Positions 1 through 11,200 of a stretch of DNA of 64,000 nt are shown here, piece after piece. The position numbers and the translations under genes are program-made. Every line of letters begins with the position of its first letter. Positions within the stretch are counted from its first letter, which is position 1. The notes beneath the pieces are model-generated. The model was not told where the DNA came from, did no database searches, and saw only the letters and a program-made list of their open reading frames with translations. The stretch is from NCBI RefSeq assembly GCF_017562075.2, contig NC_054085.1, positions 19,143,222-19,207,221 of the forward strand, written 5' to 3'. This DNA comes from Anopheles merus (Eukaryota; Arthropoda; Insecta; Diptera; Culicidae).

Positions 1-658
1 CGAGCTTTACCTGCATCTAGCGCTCGGTGCGTTCGCGTGGACGCTGCTCGAGTACTCGCTCCACCGGTGGGTATTCCATCTCGACCCGAAGGGCAACCGG
101 GTGCTGCAGACGTTTCACTTTCTGATACACGGCCAGCACCACAAGGTGCCGTTCGATCCGCACCGGCTAGTGTTTCCGGTACCGCCGGCCCTGCTGCTGA
201 CCAGCCTGTTCTACCAGCCGCTGTACTATGCATTCCCCTATCCGCGGCTAACGCTTGCCGGTGGACTGATCGGTAAGTGGGTTTTGTTTTGTTTTGTTGT
301 GGCTGAAATGAAGAGAGAAGAGGAATGGTTTTAGTAGCGCTACACATTCGTTTACCACCCGCAGGTTATCTCATATACGATATGATCCACTACTATCTAC
401 ACTATGGCAGCCCAGCCGGGGGCCATCTGTATCACATGAAGCGATACCATTACTCCCATCACTTTGTCCATCACGATCAAGGTAAGTCTTTATATAAACG
501 GGAGAGGAAAGAGAACGAATAAATTAGTAGATGTTTTACATTATTCTTAATATCTCTCCATTACCTCTCTAGGTTACGGTATTAGCAGCGACTTCTGGGA
601 CAAACTGTTCGGTACGCGCATCATGCTGCGAAAGTTAAAGTATCTACTGAAGTGGTAA
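1..658 (+). CDS. FA2H: Fatty acid 2-hydroxylase, C-terminal part
   Basis: This is the C-terminal catalytic part of a membrane di-iron fatty acid 2-hydroxylase, an ER enzyme that hydroxylates the acyl chain used for ceramides. The 5' end lies outside the window. Visible coding exons are 1-272, 365-481 and 573-658 (stop), joined at phase-1 GT-AG introns that complete the codons for G-Y and G-Y. The first base belongs to a preceding codon. Histidine clusters expected of the fatty acid hydroxylase superfamily are present: HRWVFH, HFLIHGQHH and later YHYSHHFVHHD, with hydrophobic segments around PPALLLTSLFYQPLYYAF. The protein ends LRKLKYLLKW. An AATAAA at 761-766 is a good polyadenylation signal about 100 bases past the stop. 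The N-terminal cytochrome b5 domain typical of FA2H cannot be seen here, so presence or absence of that domain is open. Confidence 0.9.
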
Positions 659-1813
659 AACTGTGCCAGCAATCAATTCCTTCTTTCGGGTCGTTCAATT
701 CCTATGGGATGGTGGTGCAAAACACTACTAAACTGGGCTGTTTCTTTTTTACTATTTAATAATAAAAATTAAGCAACTTTCATTCGCTTTCTCGTTTCGG
801 AAAGGGACTGAGCAAGCGAGAAGCGTCAAAGGAGTTTGCATTATAATTTAAAGTTGTAGTTTTATTACACTTTAATGTACCCGATTCAGTTTGTTTTGTT
901 TTCTTATATAGCTACGGATTGCATTCTTACTTGTTTTTTTTCCTGCTTAAGTACGAAAAGTGTGTCTCACAGATACTTTTTTGTTTGTTGTAAAGAAACG
1001 TAAAATATAATTGCAGTTTCGGCAGCATGCGCTGCTACGTCCGCTCCAAAGCTGCGGGAATAGTGGTCCAATGAATTGAATTGATTTTAAGTTGATATTT
1101 CTTTAATACACAAGTTGAATTATGAATGGATCAATGGAGGACGTGGATAATTTCCAGTTTTAAAATAGCTTACAGCCAAATTACACACTTTTAAAAACCA
1201 ATTTCGTCATTTCCTGTTATCCATGTAAGTTAAAGAAGTCTACTTTGTTAAGAAAAAACAATTTTAAGCAAAAGGGAATTTCATCACACTAAATGCCTTC
1301 ACATTTCAGCTTGCAATTTGTAATTAAAAAAACATCAAACTAAAACCAAAACCCATTCATTTGACCACTTTTCTCAACACAAAGAGCGGAGAAATAAAAG
1401 CTTTGAGGAAGGAAAATAGTGAATAAATAAAATATTACTCTAAATTTTAAAGTAAACAATATAAATAGCGAATCACATCACTATGAGAGCTGCTGGCGAT
1501 ACAGCAGAGAAAATGCAAATGCTACTAAGAATGCAATGCATATTGCCAATCCCGCTAAGTTGTTAAAGATTTTCTAAATACAATCGTACGATCCTCGTTT
1601 CATCTGCCATCACGGTTGCATACCCATACACAGGTATGCATATTCGATACGGCAATTAAGTAGTGAATGTTCAGCTTGCTTTTTGGTTTCACTATGCTCA
1701 ACAGCCCTAATTAGCAGCAGCAGCAGCAGCCGTCCACTAGTAATCTGCACTAACACATAAATAAAGCTCTTCTCCGCTGCTGCTGCTGCTGCTGCTGCAA
1801 TCGCACGCTGCAA
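659..1813. other. 3' UTRs and spacer between FA2H and kappaB-Ras
   Basis: The genes are convergent. The stretch holds the FA2H 3' UTR with its AATAAA at 761-766 and AT-rich DNA with no credible coding sequence. The part next to 1814 is the 3' UTR of the minus-strand kappaB-Ras gene and holds two opposed CAG/CTG runs (separate entry). Confidence 0.6.
1713..1798 (-). repeat. Opposed (AGC)6 and (GCT)7 runs, potential hairpin
   Basis: On the plus strand 1713-1730 is (AGC)6 and 1776-1798 is (GCT)7 plus GC, separated by 45 bases. The two runs are complementary, so either strand can fold into a stem of about 18 base pairs. On the minus strand this lies 16 bases past the kappaB-Ras stop codon, in the presumed 3' UTR. 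Confidence 0.7.
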
Positions 1814-2680
1814 CTAGCTGTTGTCCACTTTGGACGTTTTCTGCGTGAGCTGTCGAAGCTGGGGGAAGGAGCTTTTGGTTTGCGTCGGGTAGAGGCGTAT
1901 CGCCAGCTGGATGAACGGTTCGTACAGCGAGGCCCGCTCCATCGCGTTCACCGTGTAGTGCTTGATGCGCTCCCGGGCGCACCAATTGTTGGCGCGGTTG
2001 AGATTAGACTCAATTAGATCGTTGTTGCTGATTTGGCTGCCGTTGCTGGTGCTGTGGTACTGGTTCCCGTTGGGGGACTGCGGTACGGTACCGGTCGGCG
2101 CACCGTTGCCCGCCGACCGCGGATGCCGTGAGTGCATGTTGGCTATCACAATAATTATCATCTGTGCGGAGGAAGAAAATAGTTGATTTTAACAGAACGT
2201 TTGCCGTCAAACCCGGCTCGCACGTACCTCCTTCTTATCCTTGTACTTGTCGATATCACTTTTAATACCGGCCAGCAGATCCAGGCTGGCCGGGTCGCTC
2301 GGATCGTACACCAGCACGAAGGCGTCGGCAAACAGGAGATAGTGGCGGGGCAGCTGCACATTCCCCTGCAGCCCGGCCGTGTCGTAAATGCGCAGCATGT
2401 CCCTACTGCCCTTCCCAGTGTCCACGCTGGCCACGTACGTGTCTTCGATCGTGCTGTGCAGCTCCTAGTGGGTTGTGTTGTGATGCCAGTTCCGTAACGG
2501 TACCACGCAACGGTAGTTTAATTAGCATTGCCGGAAGTGCCGCCATCGATCATCGCCCGTACTTACCGAATCGAACGTAACGTGGCCGTAGATGAGCTGC
2601 TCCAGCATTGCCGTCTTTCCAACGCCCTTGCCGCCGCATAGTACCACTTTGCCAATTTTTGTAATTTTCGACGTGAGCAT
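1814..2680 (-). CDS. kappaB-Ras: NF-kappa-B inhibitor-interacting Ras-like protein
   Basis: This encodes a small GTPase of the kappaB-Ras (NKIRAS) subfamily, known to bind I-kappa-B and to act on NF-kB and Ral signalling. Exons are 2567-2680 (ATG at 2680), 2228-2464 and 1814-2161, giving about 232 residues against about 190 in mammals. The N-terminus MLTSKITKIGKVVLCGG leads into a P-loop GGKGVGKT near residues 16-23. The switch II motif is DTAGLQ instead of the Ras DTAGQE, and the usual NKxD base-recognition motif is replaced by a stretch reading IANMHSRHPRS. These departures are hallmarks of kappaB-Ras, which lacks the normal Gln61. The insertion after that point is rich in Ser, Asn and Gly and accounts for the extra length. 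There is no C-terminal CaaX box, also as in the family. It is convergent with FA2H. Confidence 0.92.
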
Positions 2681-3894
2681 ATCCGTGCCTTATCGGCGGT
2701 TGCCCATGTACCCTTGCCGCTATTATCAGCAACCGCAACACTCAAACACACACACACGTACACCCTTTTCGGGGGAGAAATGCACTACCGTTTGCTAACC
2801 GTAGAGGGGTCTAATTGCTTCTTCTCATAGCTGTGCCCCGTTTGCAGAAGTCACTGGACGACCCCCTTTGTGAAGCGAATGCGAAGCGAAAGCGAAGCGC
2901 CTGCGACGAAGGGTAAGTTATCGTGTGAATCCGCAGCACAAACAACGGGATTGTTTACGCTTCAGCACTGGGGGCGATGACATCGAGCTGTCAAACCCAT
3001 ATTTGACGCTGGTCGCTGTCAGATTACGCACAGTGTGCGCGCAGTTCGAGGAAAAAACGCATACTTGAGCAGTTTTAACCCTGTTGGTGGGTACCACAAA
3101 AAAGGTACAACATGCCAGAATTGAAAAATGCCGAAAATAATTTCATTCAGATGCTTCAGACGATGCTCTAGAGAATTCTTAAATTAATAGTTAAACTGAA
3201 GTACCACAGATAAGGAGCTCTAAGCTATTTTGGACTATGAAGATGTTGCGGCTACATATGTTCAAATTTATGCACACAAATCAATTTATTTCGTCCATGC
3301 GATTTGGCAAAAAATATTCTTGCTACATTGGAATTGATCCAGGCCTCAGCTTTCTTTTAACAGTTGAAGCATTCTAAAAAGCAAGGTTTAAACAATCCGA
3401 AAGGTTTCACTAGGCATACCCCAAATAGCCAAAATTGCTTACGCAGCTAATTTTAGCATGCTAAAGATCGCTACTTGAATTCGGCTTTTGCATTAGATAA
3501 ACAGAATCAAAGTTCCAGGTGGGTCTTTCATACAGTGCTTAAGCAGCTTCCTTCCCAAGCGCCACAGATTAAGCTTAAACGACTGGAAAATCAAATATCC
3601 ATAGAAAAAACTGAAAGCTTCATAGCTTCATTGGTTTGCTCAATAGATGACATATTACAACTAATCATTATATTGCTGTCATTTTCTTGCAATGTGTTTC
3701 GACAAGTTGCATCTTATCATGATCTATATAGCCTTCTAACTTTATGAGCAAAAATCTATATGAATGATCGTGTGGTCATATACATGGGTATCAACACAAT
3801 CGACCATTATTCAAATCTCACTTGCTTCAGTGCTGGTGGTTTCCGTTGGAGTTTAGTATTTAAACAATCGTATCGCAGTTCTAGTTCTAGCGAT

Positions 3895-4370
3895 GCATAA
3901 CTTCATTGCGAAACCATACAACAGTACAGAAAAAAAGAGAAAGCTCTCCTCCAAGCGAGGAAGCTCTACTGGTTGGGTATCCCACAAACAAATGGCGCTA
4001 CCAGCTTTTTGCTATTTTTAGAATGCATGAGTCATTTGCCGTCTGCTAAACGCAGTCTTTTTATATTCCTTTTAGGGTGAGAGCTTGAGTCGTTTAGAAC
4101 CCGTTTAGTGGTCGTTAGTGGATTTGTAGCACTTGGGAAAGCGAGCGAAAGGCACTTAGGGAAAGGCACTCAAAGCGGGGAAAGCTTAACTGGCTTTGTT
4201 GGCTAAGCGAGGAAAGCTTAACCAACAGTTGCCGCCATTAACTTTTTTGATATTTGTACAATGCATCAGTCGTTTTCCGTCTCCTAAACGAAGTCTTTTT
4301 TCATTCCGTTTGGGTTGATAGTTTGATAGAGAGTTTGAGTGGTCGTTTAGGATTTGTGGCACATGAGTTA
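3895..4370. repeat. Dispersed repeat, two tandem degenerate copies
   Basis: Bases about 3905-4130 share long similarity with 44667-44880: both contain GAAACCATACAAC, then a GATGGCGC/ATGGCGC block followed by CACCAG or TACCAG, then CCGTCTGCTA.ACGCAGT, CATTCCTTTTAGG and a run of GTTTAG/ATTTAG words ending GCATTTGTGGCGCTTG or GGATTTGTAGCACTTG. A second shorter copy of the 3' half follows at about 4225-4370. This is an interspersed family, probably a non-autonomous DNA element; I cannot name it. Confidence 0.6.
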
Positions 4371-4621
4371 TTATATTTTACATATTTTAAAAAAATTAGA
4401 AATAGATTTAACACTAACACCATTTTTAGAATTAATCGCTTACTAATATACATTAACATAGACGAGAAATTTCATGATCTCTATTTATTGTATTCCTCCT
4501 CCAAATTCAGAATCTCGCAATTTTTGTTTCATCTCGTACATCTTTCGTTTTGATTGGGAAACGTATAAAACAATAAACCTGTATTTTTTTTTTTTTGCCT
4601 AATTGTATCTTCTATTTGAAA

Positions 4622-4740
4622 ATACAGGCGGTCCTCGAGATACACGGCTAATGGGGACCAAAAACGGCCGCAAAACACCGCGTATCTCGAATTTCCGCGT
4701 AAGTCGAATCTCGTGATTTCCAGCTTAAATATCACTAATT
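4622..4740 (+). mobile_element. Fragment of a pogo/Tigger-like MITE (tentative)
   Basis: The block opens TACAGGCGGTCCTCGAGATA and contains GCGTATCTCGAATTTCCGCG followed by TAAGTCGAATCTCG. An inverted, diverged copy of the same words lies at about 48417-48470 (GCGTATCTCGAATATTAGCG on the minus strand). A TA dinucleotide precedes the CAGGCGGTCC end, as expected for Tc1/mariner-pogo insertions, but I could not find the matching far terminus, so the classification is weak. Confidence 0.35.
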
Positions 4741-5160
4741 TTCATGTAGTTTTGCAAGTAGGGGGCGGTTTTAGGCACTCATTTAATTATTTGATATAAT
4801 TCTGATTGAATTTAGCAGTTTTAAACCATTTGAAATAGTTTTCAACATCTAACTAGACCCGAGCTATTTACAGAAGTCACAAAAGTAAATATTTACACAA
4901 AAAAGTCGAAATATCTCGCTAAAAATGAGCCAAAGTTAAAAAAAATACTAATACTAATAAGATAACTACACTGTTTTTCGAGTCAGTTTCTGATGTGAAC
5001 GGCATTATTCAACAATCGCCTGAACTTTTTTCAACAGCCCAGGTGTCACAAACTGTTGAAAAACATATTGAAAGTTGATATAATGGTGTAAACATTGAAA
5101 AGTAAGCCGGAAAACAGTGTAAGATAAAATATATGTAAAAAAAATTATTCACCTGGAATA

Positions 5161-6498
5161 GAGCAAGCTTGTTGCTGTGTATGCATACCTCCTCTCGTTT
5201 ACCTTTTCTTCCTTTTCATCCACTAAATTCTCATCAAAAACAAACGCACACCAAATGCACACTCCCACTGTGCGGTCACCCGCGTTCGCCCGAAAACACC
5301 GACACCGGAAGCGGCCCGGCTGCGTTTTCCCCTCGCTCGACGTACAGAAACGCACACTCACCGGCCACACCGCGGCCCGCGTACACGACGAAAACGCATA
5401 CTGTGCGGCTGTCAAACTCTGCCCCTCTTGCGAACACCACACGTTCGTGCCGCGTGAATCGTGCCGTCTCGCTCGCGCACCGCACCGATGTGCTTCCGCA
5501 ACTAACGCCATCGTTGGAGCGATCTTCTTTTGTCCGTGACCATTTTGATCACACATGTGAGTAGCGACATTCTGCCGGAGTGCGTACCGGAAAAGTGTGT
5601 AAAAACTGCTGGAAAACGGGCGCCGGTGGCACGAAACGGTTCGGTTTGCGGCGTGGAATACGGGTGTGCTAAGTTTTTCGGGCCCGGGTCGCTGGCTGGC
5701 TGGAGAAATTAGAGTGATAATTCCGTACGCCCGCTCGCCCCCTTACATTTGCACGTCGCCGTCGTGTCGGTGGCGATGTGTGATGGTGGTGGTGGTGGTG
5801 GTGCTCCCGCTCTCTAGTGGTGTCGCGGTCGTCGCTGGTGGTGATGATGGTGGTGGAAGAAGCGGTGCCCGTGGCTCTAGAGGCAACACGGCGGCCCATA
5901 TCCGAAGAGGAGAGCTGTGGACAAAAAACGGTGTCCGAAATGGGACGGAAAAGCGGAAACGCGCGATGAAATGACGTGAAAGAAGCTCCTGTGCGCCACG
6001 AAAGAACAGGAAGAACAAGAACGGTCACACCGCTGTGGAAGAACCCCCGATGGCAGAGGGGGTTTGTGCAAGTTATTGGTAGTAAAATGCGAATTTATTT
6101 GCAGCTTATGTGTGTGTGCGTGTGAGAAGAGCACACACACGCTCACACGCACACACATGGTCAAAGAAGCTGTCGAGAACACCACCGGATGTGTCTGTTC
6201 GCGCTCTGGGTGCGGTGCAGCTACGGTCGATGTAGGGCTTTCACCATGTCTGAAGAGTTTTCTGTAAATGTACCCACAACACTGGGTACAGAATTGGAAC
6301 AACGGAACCCACGGGGAGGAGGGGGCGCCTGTCCCCAAGAAGGATGGATTTTTTGCCCCACCAACCGCAGCATGGAACCTTCCACACCCCTACGCACCAG
6401 TAAGAATGCTGGAAGGATTTGGCACAGACTGGCTGTATTTGTATCGTGCCTTTCGATAACATATCCCTTCAGGCGGACATTGTGCAAAAATTGCACAT

Positions 6499-6538
<40 letters not shown>

Positions 6539-9500
6539 CCGACCGCAAATTGTGTTGGTCGGGTATGTCTACTTGGATGGTAGAAGCTGTCATTAATACG
6601 ACTTGCTGCAATCGTTTTGTTCTCTTGGTGCACCCACAGATGTTTGTACACATGCTTTTAGCGAAGAGTCTAAGGGAGTCCAAGGGCTCGTTGGATATCA
6701 ACAAAGCCCAAAGAGGGGCAGAGTGATTGCCGATTCGGTTGGAGGCCGCGTGTCTCGCAGCTGAAACTGTAAAATCGTGCTATCAAGGTGGGAGGGGTAA
6801 GTGCAATCACAAACACACACACTAACACTGTTGAATGATTTCATTTTCCTGCCTAAGCTTAGCACATTCGCAAGCTTAGCTATGGATGTAAGAAAAAAAA
6901 ACCATAAACATTCTCTATCCTCCCCCACTCGGGCGACTTGAAGGTGTGAAGACACGTTTCCTGTGTTAATTGAAATTTTCCACCAATTTGGCAGAGACTG
7001 TAAGGAATTGCACACGCTATACTTGCTGCCCCAAAAAAAGGGGAGCGCGAGGAAGTGTGTGGTGTGATAAGGGGCACATTTCCACTTGTCCGCTACTGTC
7101 TTGAGAAGCAATAGGGAAGGCTAGGGAAAGCTCCAGGTGTCAACAGTTGACGTGGCTACTATTGCTGCTGCTGCTGCTGCTATGCTGCATGTCATCAAGC
7201 GTGGAGCCGGCCGGAATGCCGCAACATAGCAAAATGGCAAGTGGTGGTGGTGGTGGTGGTAGTGATATAGGCAGTGAGCAGTGAGCTGTGCGTGCGCGCC
7301 CGTGCATGTGTGCGTGTGATGAGGGGTCATTGGTGTGCCTGTGTCGGTGAATGTATGAGTGCGCGCGCGGAATGACGAATGCACAGACGGAAAGTGGTGT
7401 GTGGTGCGCGAGAAACGCAGCAGCGGCGGCGGCGGCGACGGCCGCCGCAAGGAAGTGCAGAAAACGTGTGCCGAATTTTGAGCACAATTCGGAGGAATGA
7501 TTGCTCCCTTTTTATACACGTCCTTATAGCACATGATTTCATTACGGAGGAAAAAAATAGTTTCTAATTTGCAAAAAAATCTCCGGGAAATTGCAAGAAA
7601 ATACGTACATTGGAATTAGACGTGCACGGAAGTGGGATGGTGATGTTGCAAAGAAGCAGCTTGCTTAGCCTACCTTTTTCCAATTGATTTCCAACCCACA
7701 CGGTGGCGCGGTGTCTGTCTCTTTCTCTCTCTCTTTCGCTCCCACGTGTGCTGCTTGCGAACCGTTCGTTCCGTAACGGGCAGAGAGCGGTTCCTGTTGG
7801 CGCTCTCATTCTCTCCCTCACTCTCTTTCTTTCTACCTGCAACGCGGTAGGCGCAGGGCGTTTACATGCTTTCTCGAGACGGCGACGATGTGCTCGAGCA
7901 GCAGCCGTGCGGGCCTGCTGCCAGGTTACAGCAGCGGTCGATGTGTCGGCAAATGTTCTTCTTCTTCCACAACATCACCACCACCATCATCATCAGCGCC
8001 GGTGTGGCTTAAAAAACCCGGCAAACCGCCGCCAAAGCGGAGGGTAAAGATCCGCATTTGACTTGCCGTTTTCACTGTTGTGTCTTCTCCTTTTTGCCTT
8101 CTTTTCGCCGGCTTGTGTAGAGTGAGCGAATCATCATCATCACACACACACAATCACAATTTCCAGTAAGAAAAGGTCTTACTATTAAGAAGTTTTTTTC
8201 ATAGAAGGATGAAATTCAGATTCAGTCTTGGATATTAGGACAAATCATATTATCATCAACTTTAAACAGTTGAAGGTCTTGATGGAATATTCTACATATT
8301 GTAATGTTTCAATTTATCTAAAAAGCGTGTGCGTGTGTGTGATCACAAACTAGAACAAAACGTTTACACGTCGATCGAAGTGAGAGTCAAACTTTCGTTC
8401 TATTGTACCCATCTTACCCCGATTTGTGTCGAACACGGGCAAACCGGGGGCGACACGGCTCTATTTTTAGGTTATGTTGAATGGGTGCGATGTTCCGACT
8501 TCTCGATATCTCTTCTATAAAAGCAATATCGCTGCTCTGCCCACCATCACCACCACCACCACCACCACCGCTAACCAACCGACCCATCCCATCCAATTAC
8601 AAAACGAACGAAAAAGAGCTTTCTCTTCTGTTCTCATGTACTGCACTATGTTCTTTTTCAGCAACCTTTTGCTCCCAATCGGCGATAGAGGGCTTCTGAC
8701 TGATCAAATCGTCGTCACCTTGGAAACGAATACAGTTGCGTACTGTGTGATGCATAGGTGACACAGCACGCGGTGCGTAATGCTTAATCGCACGTGTTAC
8801 GAGTCAAATTCGGTTCCTAGTTGCTACTCTACGAGTTCTGAAGATTCTTGTATTGTTCGATCCCGAGATGTCTGCAAAGTCAATTTAGATCAAAAGGCCA
8901 CTGAGCATAATTCTTCGGACAAAAATGGACAAAATCGTGCAAATTGGATAAAGAAAATCGGGTTGGATTGCCACCCCACCTTGGAAAAGGATCAGTTTTA
9001 TCAACAGTAGCAACGAGTGTGAACGCCTCAGCTTTTCATCCGCTGACGTCTCTCTTGCACCAGCCGATAAGTAATCAGCATAAAACACACCATTCGTTAC
9101 CAATCGGTTACTGATAAGACGAGGCAACAACACACATACACACACACAGAACCGTCTTTTAAATGAGAAGTACTCAACGGTGTGGTGTTGGGTTGTTAAA
9201 AACCGAAAACGTGTCAGCTCACATGTGGAACCTGGAGCACGTCACGAAAAGTAAGAGAAGGATGGAACGTACGGTTAATTCATATTTTGTACGTTATTAG
9301 TCGTTTTTGTAGAGACTGTACGTATCTAAACGAACATGTTAATGTTACGGATTGATTTTGTATGATTCGTAACACGATTGTTTTCCATGTCGACCCTAAA
9401 GCACGTGTTTTAATGTGACAAATATCATACCGGGGGCTTAAGCCTTAAGTATGATGAAATATTGATTGCTCCGGGGCATAGCATCATAGCAAGTCAATAG

Positions 9501-10533
9501 CGCGCATTTATCATGATGCAATAAAGTCATACACATGATAATCTGCCTATTTTATCGTACCATAATTGCGCGGTGTGTTGTTGTTGTGCGTAGCCGGCGC
9601 ATTTTTCAATTCGGGAGTGGTGTCATCTTCCCCATTCTCTAAAGCCATGCTTGTGTGTGCAGCTCGGTGTAGCTCACACACTTTAGGGCCGCCGGGTGCA
9701 TTGATGCGAATTTGGTGCAAAAAAGGTTAGAACAAACCGCCGATTTGGCCTTGACGTGTGCGCGCTCTAATCGTTGCAGTCACTGCCACTGGGAAGAGGA
9801 AGAAGCACGGGATCGAAAATTTGCAACGGATTATTGATTTCGTACACCACCCAACCACGTATTCAGAAGTGCGATGGTGCGTCCCTAGACACATGTTTGT
9901 CTTGTTAGGGGGAGGGAGTCGTCGTCGTAAACTTCCTTCCCCGGTCGGAAGATTGTTCTCCAGGGGGGAAGCTTCTAGGTGTACCATCTATCGCCAGCGA
10001 GAACAGTACACATTTGGTTGTCCTATTGTGAACGTTGCTGGTCCAACAACACCAGGCGTTCGTTGCCGTTCGCGATCGTGTATTCCACAGAATCCGCAAA
10101 CCGAATCGTTACTTTTTTCTTAAGCATTTAAGAAGGAGCTCGTGCCACCCGTCGGTAAACCCAGCTGCTGTATCCTTCGGTCCGCTTGGATCGAGGTTCT
10201 ATCTATGTGTGGCACTATTACAATTATTAATAATGATGTAATTTTCTCCTTATCTTTTCTCAAAACACAGCGTAAGCAAGATCTTTTACAGATCCGTCAG
10301 ATTAACCGTGCATATACAACAGCATTGTTTGTATATCCAGTCATCTGGAGGAACGGAGGATCTCTGCCTACAACAACCCACCCCGTCGTCATCGTCCTTG
10401 GGAGGATAGTGCCGCGGCAGCAGCAATCGGAAGAACTCTGCTTCGTTTTTAGCGCCAACCCCCCCGTTGTGCTCTTTTCTCTCTCTCTCTCTGTGTGCGA
10501 GCGTTTGATCGTTCCCCCAAAACCTCAATCAAA
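5161..10533. other. Long region upstream of eIF5A, probable 5' UTR exons and intron
   Basis: No protein-coding gene is supported here. Bases 5200-6060 are GC-rich, unlike the surroundings, and look like a promoter and non-coding first exon; 6060-10440 has the texture of an intron with many microsatellites, including (TGG)n at 5784-5803, (AC)18 at 6501-6536, (GTG)n at 7241-7260 and (CAC)n at 8548-8569. Bases 10475-10533 just before the eIF5A ATG carry a pyrimidine run (TCTCTCTCTCTCTC) and then the 5' leader. Which bases are transcribed cannot be told from sequence alone. The open frames on both strands at 5149-5564 reflect GC content and lack family similarity. Confidence 0.45.
6501..6536. repeat. 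(AC)18 microsatellite
   Basis: Perfect AC dinucleotide run of 36 bases, the longest simple repeat in the window. Confidence 0.95.
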
Positions 10534-11200
10534 ATGACTGAAATGGAGGACACTCACTTCGAAACCGCCGACTCCGGCGCGTCCCAGACGTTCCCGATGC
10601 AGTGTTCCGCGCTGCGCAAAAATGGTCACGTGATGCTGAAGGGACGGCCCTGCAAGATTGTGGAAATGTCCACTTCCAAGACTGGCAAGCACGGTCACGC
10701 CAAGGTCCACATGGTCGGAATCGACATCTTCACCGGCAAGAAGTATGTACTACCCGGGCTCTTCTTTTTCCATAACAGCCGTTCTTAACCGCTTAAACAT
10801 TCACCCCACTGTCCCCTAGGTATGAAGATATCTGCCCGTCAACACACAACATGGACGTCCCGAATGTAAAGCGCGAGGACTACCAGCTGACCGACATTGA
10901 CGATGGCTTCCTGGTGCTGATGAGCGACAACGGCGACCTGCGTGAAGATCTGAAGATCCCGGACGGTGAATTGGGTACCCAGCTGCGCTCGGAATTCGAT
11001 TCCGGCAAAGAGATTGTCGTAAGTATTTGTGTGATAGACGTAGACAGAAAGCGAGTGAGAGTTGCCTCCGTCTCGCCCAGTGTGCTGATGAAACTAATCG
11101 TTCCATCCTTTTACTTTCCCCCCAGTGCACTGTCTTGAAATCATGTGGCGAAGAGACTGTGATTGCCATTAAAAACAACACCTCAGGTGATAAAAACTAA
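10534..11200 (+). CDS. eIF5A: Eukaryotic translation factor eIF5A
   Basis: eIF5A is the hypusine-containing factor that helps ribosomes through polyproline and other stalling sequences and aids termination. Coding exons are 10534-10742, 10820-11018 and 11126-11200, giving 160 residues, the normal family length. The hypusination loop STSKTGKHGHAK is intact; the lysine converted to hypusine is Lys52. The SH3-like N-terminal domain (about 20-85) is followed by an OB-fold C-terminal domain ending NNTSGDKN. The first intron splits a Lys codon at a GTATGT donor; the second lies between codons for Val and Cys (EIV then CTVLKS). The ATG at 10534 is preceded by AAA and gives the expected MTEMEDTHFE start. 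Downstream lies the unusual A-rich tract, which may be its 3' UTR. Confidence 0.97.

Larger units (their letters stand above)
2681..5160. other. Upstream region of kappaB-Ras and repeat-bearing spacer
   Basis: No coding sequence is supported. Bases 2681-3060 are probably promoter and 5' UTR of kappaB-Ras, with short GCGAAGCGAA iterations near 2875-2900. From about 3890 to 4760 the DNA consists of dispersed repeats described separately. The remainder is AT-rich and featureless to me. Confidence 0.5.

Noticed and set aside
5149..5564. Open frames above 110 codons on both strands
   Set aside because: The region is GC-rich and all frames are open; products are His/Thr/Arg-rich without domains, and no splice-consistent continuation was seen.
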